Of a stretch of 64,000 nucleotides of DNA, positions 1 to 8,460 are shown piece by piece (positions within the stretch are counted from its first letter, which is position 1; each line of letters begins with the position of its first letter). The position numbers and the translations under genes were made by a program. A model generated the notes under the pieces. That model made no database searches and was not told the DNA's origin. It was given only the letters and a program-made list of their open reading frames with translations. This stretch comes from Haloarcula sp. CBA1127. Lineage in GTDB: Archaea; Halobacteriota; Halobacteria; Halobacteriales; Haloarculaceae. The stretch lies in NCBI RefSeq assembly GCF_001485575.1, contig NZ_BCNB01000005.1:55711-119710 (forward strand), read 5' to 3'.

Positions 1-746
1 AACGAGAGCAAGGTGCTGTGCAAGCGATCACAACAAAGCCCGGCTGGGAAAATCTCGGATACGAGGTCGTTGATGGCGACTTCCGCCGCACAGGCGAGGA
101 CATCCGAATTCGTCGCCCAGAAGAGAACTCGCCACACCCGCTGAGCGAACACGAAGAGGCTCGTCCATTCGTCCGCTTCTCCGCTGCTGAGACGAAACGC
201 GAGGAAATTGAGCTGATTGCTGAGAGTATCTCACAGGATATTACGGCTCACGGGCTTGATCCAGAGCAAATCATGGTCATTCTCTTGGATCGAGAAACCC
301 AGGAGGATGCGGATGAGCCGACGGATCGTCTTGATGAAGCCTCAGCTGATGACATCGTCTTCAACCGAGTATGGGACGGTGAATCGAGCGTGTTCGCGGT
401 CGACGATGAAGTAACTGTCACTCGGATCAACCGCGCGAAAGGGAACGAAGCAGCAATGGTCTATATTTCCGGGTTAGAGCACGTTGACAATGTCTCTAGT
501 GGACAATCACTGGTTCGGCGGCGCAATCAGGCCTTTGTCGCCATGACCCGAACTCGGGGGTGGTGTCACGTTACTGGGACTGGCTCGTGTGACGCGTTCG
601 ATGAGATGCGGTCAGTGCTTGATGGTGTCACTGCAGATGAGCCTGAAATGCTCTTTCCCGCGCCTGATCCACAGTCACTTGAGAACGAAATGGAAGCTGA
701 GCCCGAACCAACGACGCTCACTGACTTCATTTCAGAAGAAGAGTAA
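1..746 (+). CDS. SF1 (UvrD-like) helicase, C-terminal part
   Basis: The reading frame is open at the left edge, so the gene starts outside the window and the GTG at 18 is probably not its start. The visible ~245 residues contain a UvrD_C_2-like end: an AKGNEAAMVYISG segment (helicase motif V region) and a RNQAFVAMTRTR segment (motif VI with its arginines). These belong to the second RecA-like domain of superfamily 1 helicases and bind the ATP gamma-phosphate. The last 45 residues are acidic and unstructured-looking. The ATPase core lies upstream, so subtype and partners cannot be judged. Its position beside Hachiman and a restriction-type nuclease suggests a defence or repair role, which is inference. 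Confidence 0.75.
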   Translation, partial: REQGAVQAITTKPGWENLGYEVVDGDFRRTGEDIRIRRPEENSPHPLSEHEEARPFVRFSAAETKREEIELIAESISQDITAHGLDPEQIMVILLDRETQEDADEPTDRLDEASADDIVFNRVWDGESSVFAVDDEVTVTRINRAKGNEAAMVYISGLEHVDNVSSGQSLVRRRNQAFVAMTRTRGWCHVTGTGSCDAFDEMRSVLDGVTADEPEMLFPAPDPQSLENEMEAEPEPTTLTDFISEEE

Positions 747-1069
747 AACTCATCAACCGTTTCAAGCTTTCCAACCGAGTTCCGTCTAATTGTATCTGGC
801 TTGGGTACGTAAGCATCGCTATATACCCTATCCGCTCCACTGTTTCTGATTACCAATGACTCCGTTGGGGCCCGAGAGAAATGATGCTTCGTATATGAAA
901 TTGGCGCCAGTATCACCGTCGGGATCATGATAGTCAACCCACTCTTTCAGCAGAGTTACAGCGTGATACCCTGACTTGTTCACTTTCCAGACGAAAAGAA
1001 TTCTCTTAGGTATAAATCACAGATTACTTCGAAATAGCTAATTATAGGCACTTAGTCTGCCGTCTGAGA
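747..1069. other. intergenic, no gene seen
   Basis: No ORF here has the acidic composition of the neighbouring genes. The stretch is moderately AT-rich towards 1000-1040. It separates the helicase tail from a small convergent zinc-ribbon gene. Confidence 0.4.
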
Positions 1070-1222
1070 CTACTCTGGCGCAACGATGTCTTCACATATT
1101 GTACACTCTGTCCAGATGCCCTTTGTGCTATCCTCTCGTTTGAATTCAATCAGAGGCCACGCAGCCGTGATGCGCTCGTCACAGTTTGGGCAACGACCGA
1201 GACTTTGTGTGGCATCAAGCAT
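1070..1222 (-). CDS. small zinc-ribbon protein (50 aa)
   Basis: A short ORF read as MLDATQSLGRCPNCDER at its start, with a second pair CTICEDIVAPE at its end. The CPNC and CTIC pairs, about 30 residues apart, form a four-cysteine zinc-binding site. This matches a widespread family of about 50-residue haloarchaeal putative zinc-binding proteins (DUF7837-like, from memory). The ATG at 1222 is the first start in frame. Function is unknown. Confidence 0.6.
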   Translation of the reverse strand: MLDATQSLGRCPNCDERITAAWPLIEFKREDSTKGIWTECTICEDIVAPE

Positions 1223-1442
1223 GGAAAGTGATGGAAGAGGCCTTTTGCAGCGTCTTCACCACGTGAAACCCGACACCGTTGAGAATATGGATTCACCTAG
1301 CTATCAGATAATAAACGTGTATGTCGGATATCTGCCCGCATATTCAACCAGAAAGTATTCCACAATAACATTATTGCGATTAAATAGCATCCATCTGTTA
1401 TAAACAGGAAAAATATTATATTAAAATATCTTCTTAGAGGAG

Positions 1443-1463
1443 ATGATGGAGTTAGATGAGTGA
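1443..1463 (+). promoter_or_regulatory. possible 6-codon leader cistron coupled to hamA
   Basis: A purine-rich GAGGAG stretch is followed by ATGATG and a six-codon frame whose TGA stop overlaps the GTG start of hamA as GTGA. An in-frame TGA directly precedes that GTG, so hamA cannot start further upstream. The arrangement would couple hamA translation to a minicistron, but it could be chance. Confidence 0.25.
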
Positions 1464-2392
1464 GCGAACCCAACTCTGCTAATGATTCGTGGTCTGTACA
1501 CACACAGATAGACCGGGAAGAATTCCTTGAGCAAATTTTCAAGTGTGCAGAATGGGAAGAGGAGAGGCTCAATATTTCCGCATATTGTGTAGATCCAAAT
1601 CATAATGTGATTGAAACAGGCCCATTCATCGAGTATGTCAGTAATAAATATCCGAAGTTTGTATTCTCCCAAGACGAGATCGAGGAAATGTTCGAGGAGG
1701 GTACTTGGCCATTCAAAGAAGCTCAGAAGCGATCAGATTTTACTGACGACCCAAGTAACGATGGCAAACTTGGGGAGCTAATTCTCTTCCTATTCGTCGA
1801 TGCTGTATTAGATATTCCGATGGTAAGCCACAAAATCGCTTGGACACAAGAACCGGTACAAGAAGTTAAGGGATCTGATGGACTCTTCTATGGAATATAT
1901 GATGGAAAGGAATCTCTTGCACTCAGTGAGTCGAAAATACACAAGCGACGGCATGATGCACTACGAAACTCACTTGAGAGCATCAAGCGGTTCCACGATC
2001 ATAGAGGGAATACGAAAACTAACCATGAACTTAATGTGGCGGCAAAGAATCTCAGCTCAAATCTCTCAGAAGCAAAAATACAAAAATTGATGGATCTGTT
2101 CACCGGACGTGACACTTCGTATCAGCAGATTCACCCGATATTCGCAGCGTATAATGAAAGCTGGATGCTAGACATACAAGCAGAATCTGATGATGAGGAA
2201 GAGTTACGCGAACGTGTAACTTCTGAATTACGCGACTCTGGAGTCAAACAGTACCTAATTAATAAACTAAATGAGGATGAGTACCAGTCACTGAAAAAGT
2301 ACCAACTCATTTTTTTCCTCCTCCCACTGGAGGATGTGGACTCATTTCGTAAGGAACTGCAGCACGCGATTTACCCATTTAAGAATTCATGA
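1460..2392 (+). CDS. hamA: Hachiman protein HamA (DUF1837 nuclease)
   Basis: This 310-residue protein matches the HamA (DUF1837) pattern. GKLGE at 102-106 opens the domain, KGSDG lies at 137-141 and SESKIHK around 156-162, giving the E106, D140, E157, K159 set expected of a PD-(D/E)xK nuclease. In Hachiman, HamA is the DNA-cleaving effector held in check by the HamB helicase and released when HamB senses abnormal DNA. The GTG at 1460 is forced by the in-frame stop just before it. hamA overlaps hamB by 4 bp (ATGA), so the two are translationally coupled. Codon use is more AT-rich than the plasmid backbone genes, consistent with transfer. Family assignment is strong; catalytic activity is inferred from motifs. 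Confidence 0.85.
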   Translation: MSEPNSANDSWSVHTQIDREEFLEQIFKCAEWEEERLNISAYCVDPNHNVIETGPFIEYVSNKYPKFVFSQDEIEEMFEEGTWPFKEAQKRSDFTDDPSNDGKLGELILFLFVDAVLDIPMVSHKIAWTQEPVQEVKGSDGLFYGIYDGKESLALSESKIHKRRHDALRNSLESIKRFHDHRGNTKTNHELNVAAKNLSSNLSEAKIQKLMDLFTGRDTSYQQIHPIFAAYNESWMLDIQAESDDEEELRERVTSELRDSGVKQYLINKLNEDEYQSLKKYQLIFFLLPLEDVDSFRKELQHAIYPFKNS

Positions 2393-5004
2393 CGGAAACT
2401 GGAAAGTCAACATACGAAATCGCAGAAGGGTTTGATGTATTTAATGACTGTCTGGATGCTCTGACAGCTAATCTAATACAGGAAGATTTGGGGGTTTCAG
2501 AACACAATCAAACGGGACTCGATACTTTCCAAGAGGATAGAAACTCAGAGACCATCACTGACGAGGATATTCGGCAGAGTGCGTGGCTTGCCTCGGCGCT
2601 TGCTTCCAGTGACAATGACACTCACAAACTAAAAGCTCTCTCGTTCGGTATTCTAGCTTATCTTAGGTATCAAGGCAATGAGCAAGAATCATTGTATAAA
2701 CGATATTTATACATCATTCTCTCTCGGGTTGGAAACCTTCCTGCGTTTGAGAACATTCGCAGAGCAGAAGACCAACTCGGCTTTGAGACCCAGCTGATTA
2801 ACTCCTTAGACTCAGTGTTAGGACTTGAGCTAGAATCAAATCTTGATGAGTATGAAATAGATGAGGGGAAGATATTGTCAGAATTCCAGATGGAAATTTA
2901 TAATTTACTCATTGAGGGTAAAGACGTTGCCATTTCTGGGCCAACCTCATCTGGTAAGTCGTTCGTTTTACAGGAATATATTGATCATCAAATAACTAGG
3001 GAAGAGGGTTTTGAAGCGATCTACGTCGTTCCAACTCGCGCGCTGATCTCCGAAGTCAGCCGAGATTTATCCACTCGGCACGAAGAGATTGAAGTTCGAA
3101 CTGGAGCTTACTTTGAGAAGGGAGATATTGATGATACTGATGAAGATAATGCCGACGTGTTTCTTGTTGTCACTCCAGAACGATGTCTGAAATTGATTGA
3201 TCCAAGCACCCGACATCAAATCGATCCAAGTCTTGTATTCCTTGATGAACTGCAAAATGTTGAAGAAGACCAACGAGGTGTGCTTTTTGAAAGCATCATC
3301 CAATATCTAACAGACTACTACCCGAGTGCTCAGATTGTCGCTGCAGGTCCATATCTAGATAATCCTGGAAATACACTAGAATCCCTAACAGGTCGCGATG
3401 TTGAGGAGGTCTCAACAGCGTTTACACCGATTCTCCAACTTAAAACTACACTTCGATTTATTAGCCAGAAGTCGAAAATAAACCGCGAGTTGGAACTGGA
3501 AATTCATAGCCCCTCTGGAGATACGATGAGCATCCGGGTTCCAGAACCAGAAAGTATGACTTATTCCGAAGTCAAAGGTAATAAGAAAAAATCACTCCGA
3601 AAAATAATCGAAACCTTCGGAAAAGATACTAAGAACTTGATCTACTCTGCTAGGAAAGACTATGCCGAAGATCGAGCAAGGCATATCGCTAGTTTTCGGG
3701 ATACACAGCCGGTTGAGGCATCAGTTCAGGATTTGATTGATTTTCTTTCCGATGCAATTCACAAAGAATACTCGCTGATCGAATGTCTTGAAAAAGGAGT
3801 TGCATATCACCACGGAATGGTTCCGAAGATTGCAAGAGAAGAAATTGAACAGATTTACGATAACTCTGCATTTCTGGATACAATCATAACAACCCCAACA
3901 CTAATGCAGGGGGTAAATCTTCCTGCTGAAAAGATTTTCTTGGTGAGTGCAAACCGAGGGCGCGAAAAACTCTCTGACTTCGAATTCAATAATCTTATTG
4001 GACGTGTTGGTCGATTAGACACCAAGCTCTACGGTTCTATTTATTGTATTGAAACAGAAGGCGATGAGTGGGCGGACGACAAGTTGGGTAATGACGAAAA
4101 AAAGGAAATTGAGTCTGCCACATCTAAGGCCACAAATAACGCCAAGCAATTGATCGATGCCCTCCAACGGGACGACCTCAGTCAAATTGATGACGATGCT
4201 ATTAGGTATACATCAATTCTGCTCCGTGGTCGGTACTTGAAGGATCAAGATACTGTAGCTGCGTATCTACAAAACAAAGGTTTCGACAAAGAAAATATTC
4301 AAGCTGCTGAGGAAGCCCTCCAATCAACGTTAGTGAACGTTGAGATACCCGAGTCGGTTTTGCGAAAAAACCCAACGGTTGACCCAATCAAACAAAATAC
4401 TCTCTATCAAAATCTCCAGCAGAACCCGGATCCTTGGATCGTGGCTCCAAACCGCCACGAATATTCATATGAACAATTTGAGAGCGTAACCAGTCGACTC
4501 AACTCGATTTTCAAGTTTACGAATGATCCCGAAATGGGGATCGAGACCGAAGTTCGAGAAACGGAAAACTGGGGGCTTGGCCCAATCATATATGCCGGTA
4601 ACGAGTGGCTGAGGGGTTACAATTATAACACCATCATCACTGGTCGGCAGGAATCAGAAGCAGTTAACGATGGAGATATTAATACGTCGATTCGGAAGGC
4701 GCTTCAAACCGTACGGACAGATATCCGATTTGTTCTCGTGAAGTATTATGGGATATTGACAACACTACTCGAACACGGAGATATAGAAGCCCCAGACTGG
4801 ATGCTGCGGTTTGATCAGATGCTTGAGATGGGTTCTATGCGCTACAATCAAATTAGACTCATGTCGATGGGTGTAGACCGATCTGTGGCGGTCAGTCTCA
4901 GGATCCCAGAAGATGTAGATGACGCGGTAGGCTATTTGAACGAAAATCGCGGGAATATCGCCCCGTTCTATAAGCGGCATCTCAAGAACCAAGGAATCCT
5001 CTGA
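2389..5004 (+). CDS. hamB: Hachiman helicase HamB (SF2)
   Basis: An 871-residue superfamily 2 helicase. Walker A GPTSSGKS is at 184-191, motif II DELQ at 286-289, a YHHGMVP motif near 467, TPTLMQGVNLPA around 502 and motif VI GRVGR at 538-542. About 180 residues precede the helicase core and a long alpha-helical region follows it, as in HamB. HamB is the DNA-scanning ATPase partner of HamA in Hachiman antiphage defence. The start overlaps the hamA stop by 4 bp, as in most Hachiman operons. All helicase motifs look intact, so the system is probably functional. The gene is distinctly more AT-rich than the flanking backbone. Confidence 0.9.
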   Translation: MTETGKSTYEIAEGFDVFNDCLDALTANLIQEDLGVSEHNQTGLDTFQEDRNSETITDEDIRQSAWLASALASSDNDTHKLKALSFGILAYLRYQGNEQESLYKRYLYIILSRVGNLPAFENIRRAEDQLGFETQLINSLDSVLGLELESNLDEYEIDEGKILSEFQMEIYNLLIEGKDVAISGPTSSGKSFVLQEYIDHQITREEGFEAIYVVPTRALISEVSRDLSTRHEEIEVRTGAYFEKGDIDDTDEDNADVFLVVTPERCLKLIDPSTRHQIDPSLVFLDELQNVEEDQRGVLFESIIQYLTDYYPSAQIVAAGPYLDNPGNTLESLTGRDVEEVSTAFTPILQLKTTLRFISQKSKINRELELEIHSPSGDTMSIRVPEPESMTYSEVKGNKKKSLRKIIETFGKDTKNLIYSARKDYAEDRARHIASFRDTQPVEASVQDLIDFLSDAIHKEYSLIECLEKGVAYHHGMVPKIAREEIEQIYDNSAFLDTIITTPTLMQGVNLPAEKIFLVSANRGREKLSDFEFNNLIGRVGRLDTKLYGSIYCIETEGDEWADDKLGNDEKKEIESATSKATNNAKQLIDALQRDDLSQIDDDAIRYTSILLRGRYLKDQDTVAAYLQNKGFDKENIQAAEEALQSTLVNVEIPESVLRKNPTVDPIKQNTLYQNLQQNPDPWIVAPNRHEYSYEQFESVTSRLNSIFKFTNDPEMGIETEVRETENWGLGPIIYAGNEWLRGYNYNTIITGRQESEAVNDGDINTSIRKALQTVRTDIRFVLVKYYGILTTLLEHGDIEAPDWMLRFDQMLEMGSMRYNQIRLMSMGVDRSVAVSLRIPEDVDDAVGYLNENRGNIAPFYKRHLKNQGIL

Positions 5005-5043
5005 ATAAACTGGGTTCACACGGGAACGCTGGTCCGAATGTGG

Positions 5044-5190
5044 TCAATTTAAAAGCCAGAGTACGGCGACCACGACGATCGCGAAAGCGAGAATGGGAAG
5101 CAGGTACTGACGGAGTAAAGCAACCGGTGCGAGAAGCACTGCCCGTAGTATGTGATAGACGCGCCGAGTCGTCGCCGCTGTGGTCGGCAT
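5044..5190 (-). CDS. small membrane protein (48 aa)
   Basis: A short ORF with ATG at 5190. It has a basic N-terminus (TTRRVYHILR) followed by one long hydrophobic segment (LLPILAFAIVVVAVLWLLN) ending at the stop. One transmembrane helix is likely. It lies convergent with hamB and overlaps the start of a plus-strand frameshifted remnant, so only one of the two is likely to be expressed. Function unknown. Confidence 0.35.
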   Translation of the reverse strand: MPTTAATTRRVYHILRAVLLAPVALLRQYLLPILAFAIVVVAVLWLLN

Positions 5191-5683
5191 CGGGACACGG
5201 GCGGCCTACTACGCGGTTCGGCGCGTTCGGTACCCGCTAAGTGAGCTAGAGTCGGCCGAACGAGCGCCGTCGCAGGTCCAGATCCGGGCCTATCGGCTCT
5301 GGCAGCCAGCGGTGACGAACGTACTACGCCCGGGTCAACGCTGTCGAAGTGGCCCACGAGGGAGCCACCGCCCTGACCGACGCCGTCTGTGCGGTCGCGG
5401 CGGATCGCTTTGCCGACGGCGAGACTGATCCGTCCGTTGAGCGTGCGTTCGCCGAGGACTTGCTGCGGTTTGGCATCATCAACGTGGCTGAGACGCGACG
5501 GAAGCTCGAAAAGAAGGTCGAGGAGGCGGCCGAGGGGCGGATGCGCAAGCACAGCTGGCAGTATCCCCGCGAGAAACTCGAAACGGGTGTCCTGCAGCGG
5601 ATTCCAGAGAGGATGTTTTCGACGAGAAGCGAGTGCGCGGCGAGTGGATCACCCGCGACGACTACCTCGTGTTGCGAGGATAG
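5159..5683 (+). pseudogene. frameshifted conserved protein remnant
   Basis: Coding sense moves through three frames. The first part reads RAAYYAVRRVRYPLSELE and IRAYRLWQPAVTN. Near 5320 the frame shifts to YYARVNAVEVAHEGATALTD and a helical stretch ending KLETGVLQRIPE. A second shift near 5608, consistent with a 2-bp AG duplication, restores an ending GEWITRDDYLVLRG and the stop at 5681. Joined, this is about 165 residues of acidic, helical haloarchaeal protein of unknown function. A GC-rich palindrome and a T-run follow directly. Decay or sequencing error cannot be told apart here. Confidence 0.5.
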
Positions 5684-5687
5684 CGAT

Positions 5688-5706
5688 GGCCGGCCTGTTT
5701 TTTTTT
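5688..5706 (+). terminator. GC palindrome plus T-run
   Basis: The palindrome GGCCGGCC is followed by a run of nine T residues, five bases after the stop of the frameshifted gene. A T-run after a coding end is the usual archaeal termination signal. Confidence 0.35.
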
Positions 5707-5805
5707 GTCGCACCGATAGCGCTTGGATTCGTGTCGCAAGCGAGCGGCGTAGTGTCTTCCACCAACCCGTATTCTATGATGAGAAGTGTTGGGCGACATA
5801 GCCAA

Positions 5806-5985
5806 CTACCAACCCGTGAAGACTTGGTACAAGCCAATCGAACCAGCGATGGCGGCAGCTGCGAGTAACGCCGGAGATAATCTGTTCATGTCGAGCACAG
5901 GCCCATTAACACCTCCAACACTAAACAGAGCTGCTAATACTACCCCTACGATTGCGAATCCTATGGCCTGATTTCCAAGCGACAC
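5806..5985 (-). CDS. small membrane protein (59 aa)
   Basis: A GTG-initiated ORF that reads VSLGNQAIGFAIVGVVLAAL at the start, then a loop (NGPVLDMNRLSP) and a second hydrophobic helix (ALLAAAAIAGSIGLYQVF). Two transmembrane segments are clear. Only a few in-frame codons and no ATG precede the GTG, so this start is preferred. Two-helix proteins of this size are common in haloarchaeal plasmids; the role is unknown. Confidence 0.45.
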   Translation of the reverse strand: MSLGNQAIGFAIVGVVLAALFSVGGVNGPVLDMNRLSPALLAAAAIAGSIGLYQVFTGW

Positions 5986-6047
5986 AGGTTGTTTAATCGA
6001 TTACTGGCACATAATACGTATGCAGAGTGATTGATAGTACGCTGGGG

Positions 6048-6086
6048 TAACCAACATGGGGGTTGTTTTGACGGTTATGTTGGTTA
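6048..6086. repeat. inverted repeat TAACCAACAT / ATGTTGGTTA
   Basis: Perfect 10-bp arms at 6048-6057 and 6077-6086 are separated by 19 bp. Nearly the same arm sequence forms another inverted repeat at 8466-8507. The two bracket the nuclease region. They may be regulator-binding sites or element boundaries. Confidence 0.5.
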
Positions 6087-6245
6087 GCGGTTGAAATCAC
6101 AGTGATGGCGGTGCTCTTTGCGGCTCACTCGCTTTGGAGTTCGTTTGTCTGCTACCAGCGCGTTCAGCACACGGCGGTCAACATCGGCCAGAACTTGCTC
6201 GTGCATGGAATGTGTGTGGTATTGACATGTGTTCAGGCGGTGGCA

Positions 6246-6551
6246 TTAATAATCTTCTTCTTCATCGGCCGCAGCTTGGTAAATGTATTTTCTGGAACCT
6301 TGTCTCCCAATAGGTCCATCGTTTGCGAGTTCGTAAATAATATCACCCCATTTCTCAGGAGGGACATCGCTCTGTGGATCCTCAACGAGGAAATCACCCG
6401 GACCTTTAGGATACTCAGCATCAAGTTCTGCGAGCGCTTTGTAAAAATCAATCAACATCGGGACAGCATATTCGTTCCCGTCAGCAACAACATGGTGTGC
6501 GAGTTCTTTCAGTTCCGAGTTAGCAGGAAGGTCAACTGTTTCATCTGCCAT
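6246..6551 (-). CDS. conserved acidic protein (101 aa)
   Basis: An acidic, helical soluble protein starting MADETVDLPANSELKELAHH and ending in a run of acidic residues. No domain recognised. The promoter side faces the divergently transcribed nuclease gene at 6681, with an AT-rich 129-bp gap between them that could hold both promoters. It could be a regulator or accessory protein of the nuclease, but that rests only on position. Confidence 0.7.
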   Translation of the reverse strand: MADETVDLPANSELKELAHHVVADGNEYAVPMLIDFYKALAELDAEYPKGPGDFLVEDPQSDVPPEKWGDIIYELANDGPIGRQGSRKYIYQAAADEEEDY

Positions 6552-6680
6552 ATATTGTTATTTGATTGGTATTATAAGATACTGACGGACTGGTAAGTAA
6601 ACAAACTCACTTAGCGTCTGATAAATTGTTGAAACCGGACAGGGTCGGGTATTATTTATTCTGTATCCGTATTCCGACAC

Positions 6681-7649
6681 ATGGCTATTATCAGCTCTGT
6701 TGAATTGGAACCTGGGACAACCTATACAGCTTCTGAGCTTCGGGACATCTTCGATAAAAGCCGCGCCGGTAGGGGAATTGAAACACTCTACGACGACAAT
6801 GATAACCGGTTTATTAGACTATTTTCCAAGGAAGAGAGCGAGTACGGAGACGATTTGGATGCTGATCCAATGCGATACGTCGGTGAGAAAGATTTCAGTA
6901 ATCCTGCTGGAGATCAGGTACTAAATCGAGGGAATGGACTTCTTGCGGAGAGTCAAGATCACGACTGGCCGATCTTTCTTTTTGAGAAGGTCTCAGAGAA
7001 TCCAGTCAAACACTTCTACCACGGCCGTGTCCGAGTCGTCAACTACGACCACAACTATCGGCCGAATAAAGACAAACGAGAATACGACTTCTATCTCAAA
7101 CTAATCCAGGATGACGCCTCGACAACTGCTTCGAGGACGAGTGGATCTGACGACGATCTCGCTCCAGGAGAACTACGCGACGTCAATCCGATAAACCGCG
7201 AGGTACCAGAGTCAGAAGAAGAGATCTCTTACACGTCAAACAAAGAATCTCAAGCTGCAGCTACCAATGAGCATGAGGACACTGTTGCGGAACTGCGTGA
7301 TACGTTAGAAGCAGTTCAATGGGAGTGCCACGAAACCGATGAAACAGATCTATTGGCGCTGGCTGATTCAAAAGCTCTAGTCATCGAAGTCAAATCGGTC
7401 AGTGACTCAAATGAACGGAAGCAGATACGGAAGGCACTCGGCCAAGTTCTGGAGAACGGTTATCGAGACGTACAGAATAGGGGATTAGGAGATAGAGAAT
7501 TGATTCTGTCCATTGTGTTCAGCGAAACTCCGTCAGATCAGTTCTCTGGATATTTCGACTTCTTACAGTCAAGGGGTATCGAGATTCTGTGGAGAGAAGA
7601 GGGCCAAATCAAAGGACTCCCTGAATCTACAGATCAGATACTCGAATAG
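6681..7649 (+). CDS. SRA-like + PD-(D/E)xK nuclease, type IV restriction candidate
   Basis: 322 residues in two parts. Residues ~1-145 resemble the SRA-like domain of ScoMcrA-type enzymes. They show ELRDIFDKSRAGRGIETLYD, then GDQVLNRGNGLLAES, then a YHGRVRVVNYDHNYRP segment that ends in a strand. A charged linker (~146-205) follows. The C-terminal part carries VQWECHETDETDLLALADS and ALVIEVKS, a D...EVK arrangement typical of PD-(D/E)xK endonucleases. The SRA-like part would read modified bases and the nuclease would cut, as in type IV restriction. No helicase or methylase partner is adjacent. Domain calls are by motif reading, so the fine family is uncertain. Confidence 0.7.
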   Translation: MAIISSVELEPGTTYTASELRDIFDKSRAGRGIETLYDDNDNRFIRLFSKEESEYGDDLDADPMRYVGEKDFSNPAGDQVLNRGNGLLAESQDHDWPIFLFEKVSENPVKHFYHGRVRVVNYDHNYRPNKDKREYDFYLKLIQDDASTTASRTSGSDDDLAPGELRDVNPINREVPESEEEISYTSNKESQAAATNEHEDTVAELRDTLEAVQWECHETDETDLLALADSKALVIEVKSVSDSNERKQIRKALGQVLENGYRDVQNRGLGDRELILSIVFSETPSDQFSGYFDFLQSRGIEILWREEGQIKGLPESTDQILE

Positions 7650-7888
7650 GCATCCGCTTCTGCGTGTATACTTGGACACACATGCTGTGTGATCAATAGC
7701 GATGCCTCGATGGAGTACGGGCGGAGCGTCGGTCGATAAACGACCAACCGACATACTACACTACAGATGGGATTCAAAAATATATTTTGCGAAATATATT
7801 TAAAATATAAAAACGTACATATTAACGCGAAAGAGAAGACGATTCCAAGTACTACCGTGCGTGCCCAACCCCAGTCTTGCTAGGCTTC
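7650..7888. other. AT-rich intergenic
   Basis: No gene seen. 7776-7801 contains AAATATATTT twice around TGCG, an imperfect palindrome suited to a promoter or a bending site. It follows the nuclease gene and precedes a tRNA-like fragment. Confidence 0.35.
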
Positions 7889-7913
7889 GGTGGTTCAAAT
7901 CCACCCGGGGGCT
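7889..7913 (+). other. tRNA 3'-end-like fragment (T-arm)
   Basis: GGTGG-TTCAAAT-CCACC forms a perfect 5-bp T-stem with a canonical T-loop. It is followed by CGGGGGCT, shaped like the 3' acceptor strand. No 5' half of a tRNA can be found upstream. Such 3' ends are left behind as attachment sites of integrated archaeal plasmids and viruses. Amino acid identity is not assignable, and the match could be chance. Confidence 0.4.
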
Positions 7914-7980
7914 TCACCGTGGGAGGAATGGCTGGGTCAAAGGTATCGCTAGCAAACTAACGGAGTCTCTGAAAGAAATT

Positions 7981-8124
7981 ATGGTAGGAACAATAACCAC
8001 TGGAATCTGCAGTATAGTGATGGGAACAAACGGCATAACGCTCGGACTCGTAATGAGCACCCTATCGGTGTTGTATGTCGTAATGCAGCCAGCCTCCGAA
8101 TCTCCTGCGGACGCTTCGCATTGA
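7981..8124 (+). CDS. possible small membrane protein (47 aa)
   Basis: From ATG 7981 the frame gives MVGTITTGICSIVMG and a hydrophobic stretch LGLVMSTLSVLYVVM, so one or two membrane segments. The frame stays open upstream through the tRNA-like fragment, so the start is uncertain. No family recognised. Confidence 0.3.
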   Translation: MVGTITTGICSIVMGTNGITLGLVMSTLSVLYVVMQPASESPADASH

Positions 8125-8131
8125 GTCCCAA

Positions 8132-8242
8132 CTATACCTGAATTGCTCCCTCCTCGATGTGGTAGACGCTGACTTTCTCGTCTTCGGCCCATCCACGGAG
8201 GAAATGCTGTGGGACGTAGTGTTGGTTCTTGTACTCTGGCAT
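8132..8242 (-). pseudogene. truncated DUF4238 family gene
   Basis: The 36-residue product begins MPEYKNQHYVPQHFLRGWAE. This matches the DUF4238 N-terminal motif (KNQHYVPQ..L..FA), a family usually of about 250-300 residues and often found in defence neighbourhoods. The frame stops after VYHIEEGAIQV, so the rest is gone. A true N-terminal fragment, probably inactive. Confidence 0.55.
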
Positions 8243-8460
8243 TTAATTGGCCGTCGTATTTTCGGTAGTGCCTCCAGCGTCCTCTCTGCCTAGCTTACGT
8301 GGCCCCTCAATATGGTCTTGGTCGTGATCTGTTTTAACGCTTCGTTCAAAAACAATGATAAAGCCGCTTCGTTGAAATCCTCCGTTCCGTGCGCACGCTT
8401 ACCGATCAATCATTTCGGGAGAGAATCCAAGCAACAAACAACTGTCGGGAAGCGGAACTG
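8243..8460. other. intergenic, no gene seen
   Basis: No convincing coding signal between the DUF4238 remnant and the inverted repeat at 8461. Confidence 0.35.

Noticed and set aside
5349..5801. A 150-residue ORF as an intact gene
   Set aside because: Its first part continues upstream in another frame and its last part leaves the coding frame at 5608; it is the middle of a frameshifted gene.
6102..6596. A 164-residue plus-strand ORF
   Set aside because: It lies opposite the acidic 101-residue gene at 6246-6551, and its hydrophobic, cysteine-rich composition is what an antisense frame of an acidic gene gives.
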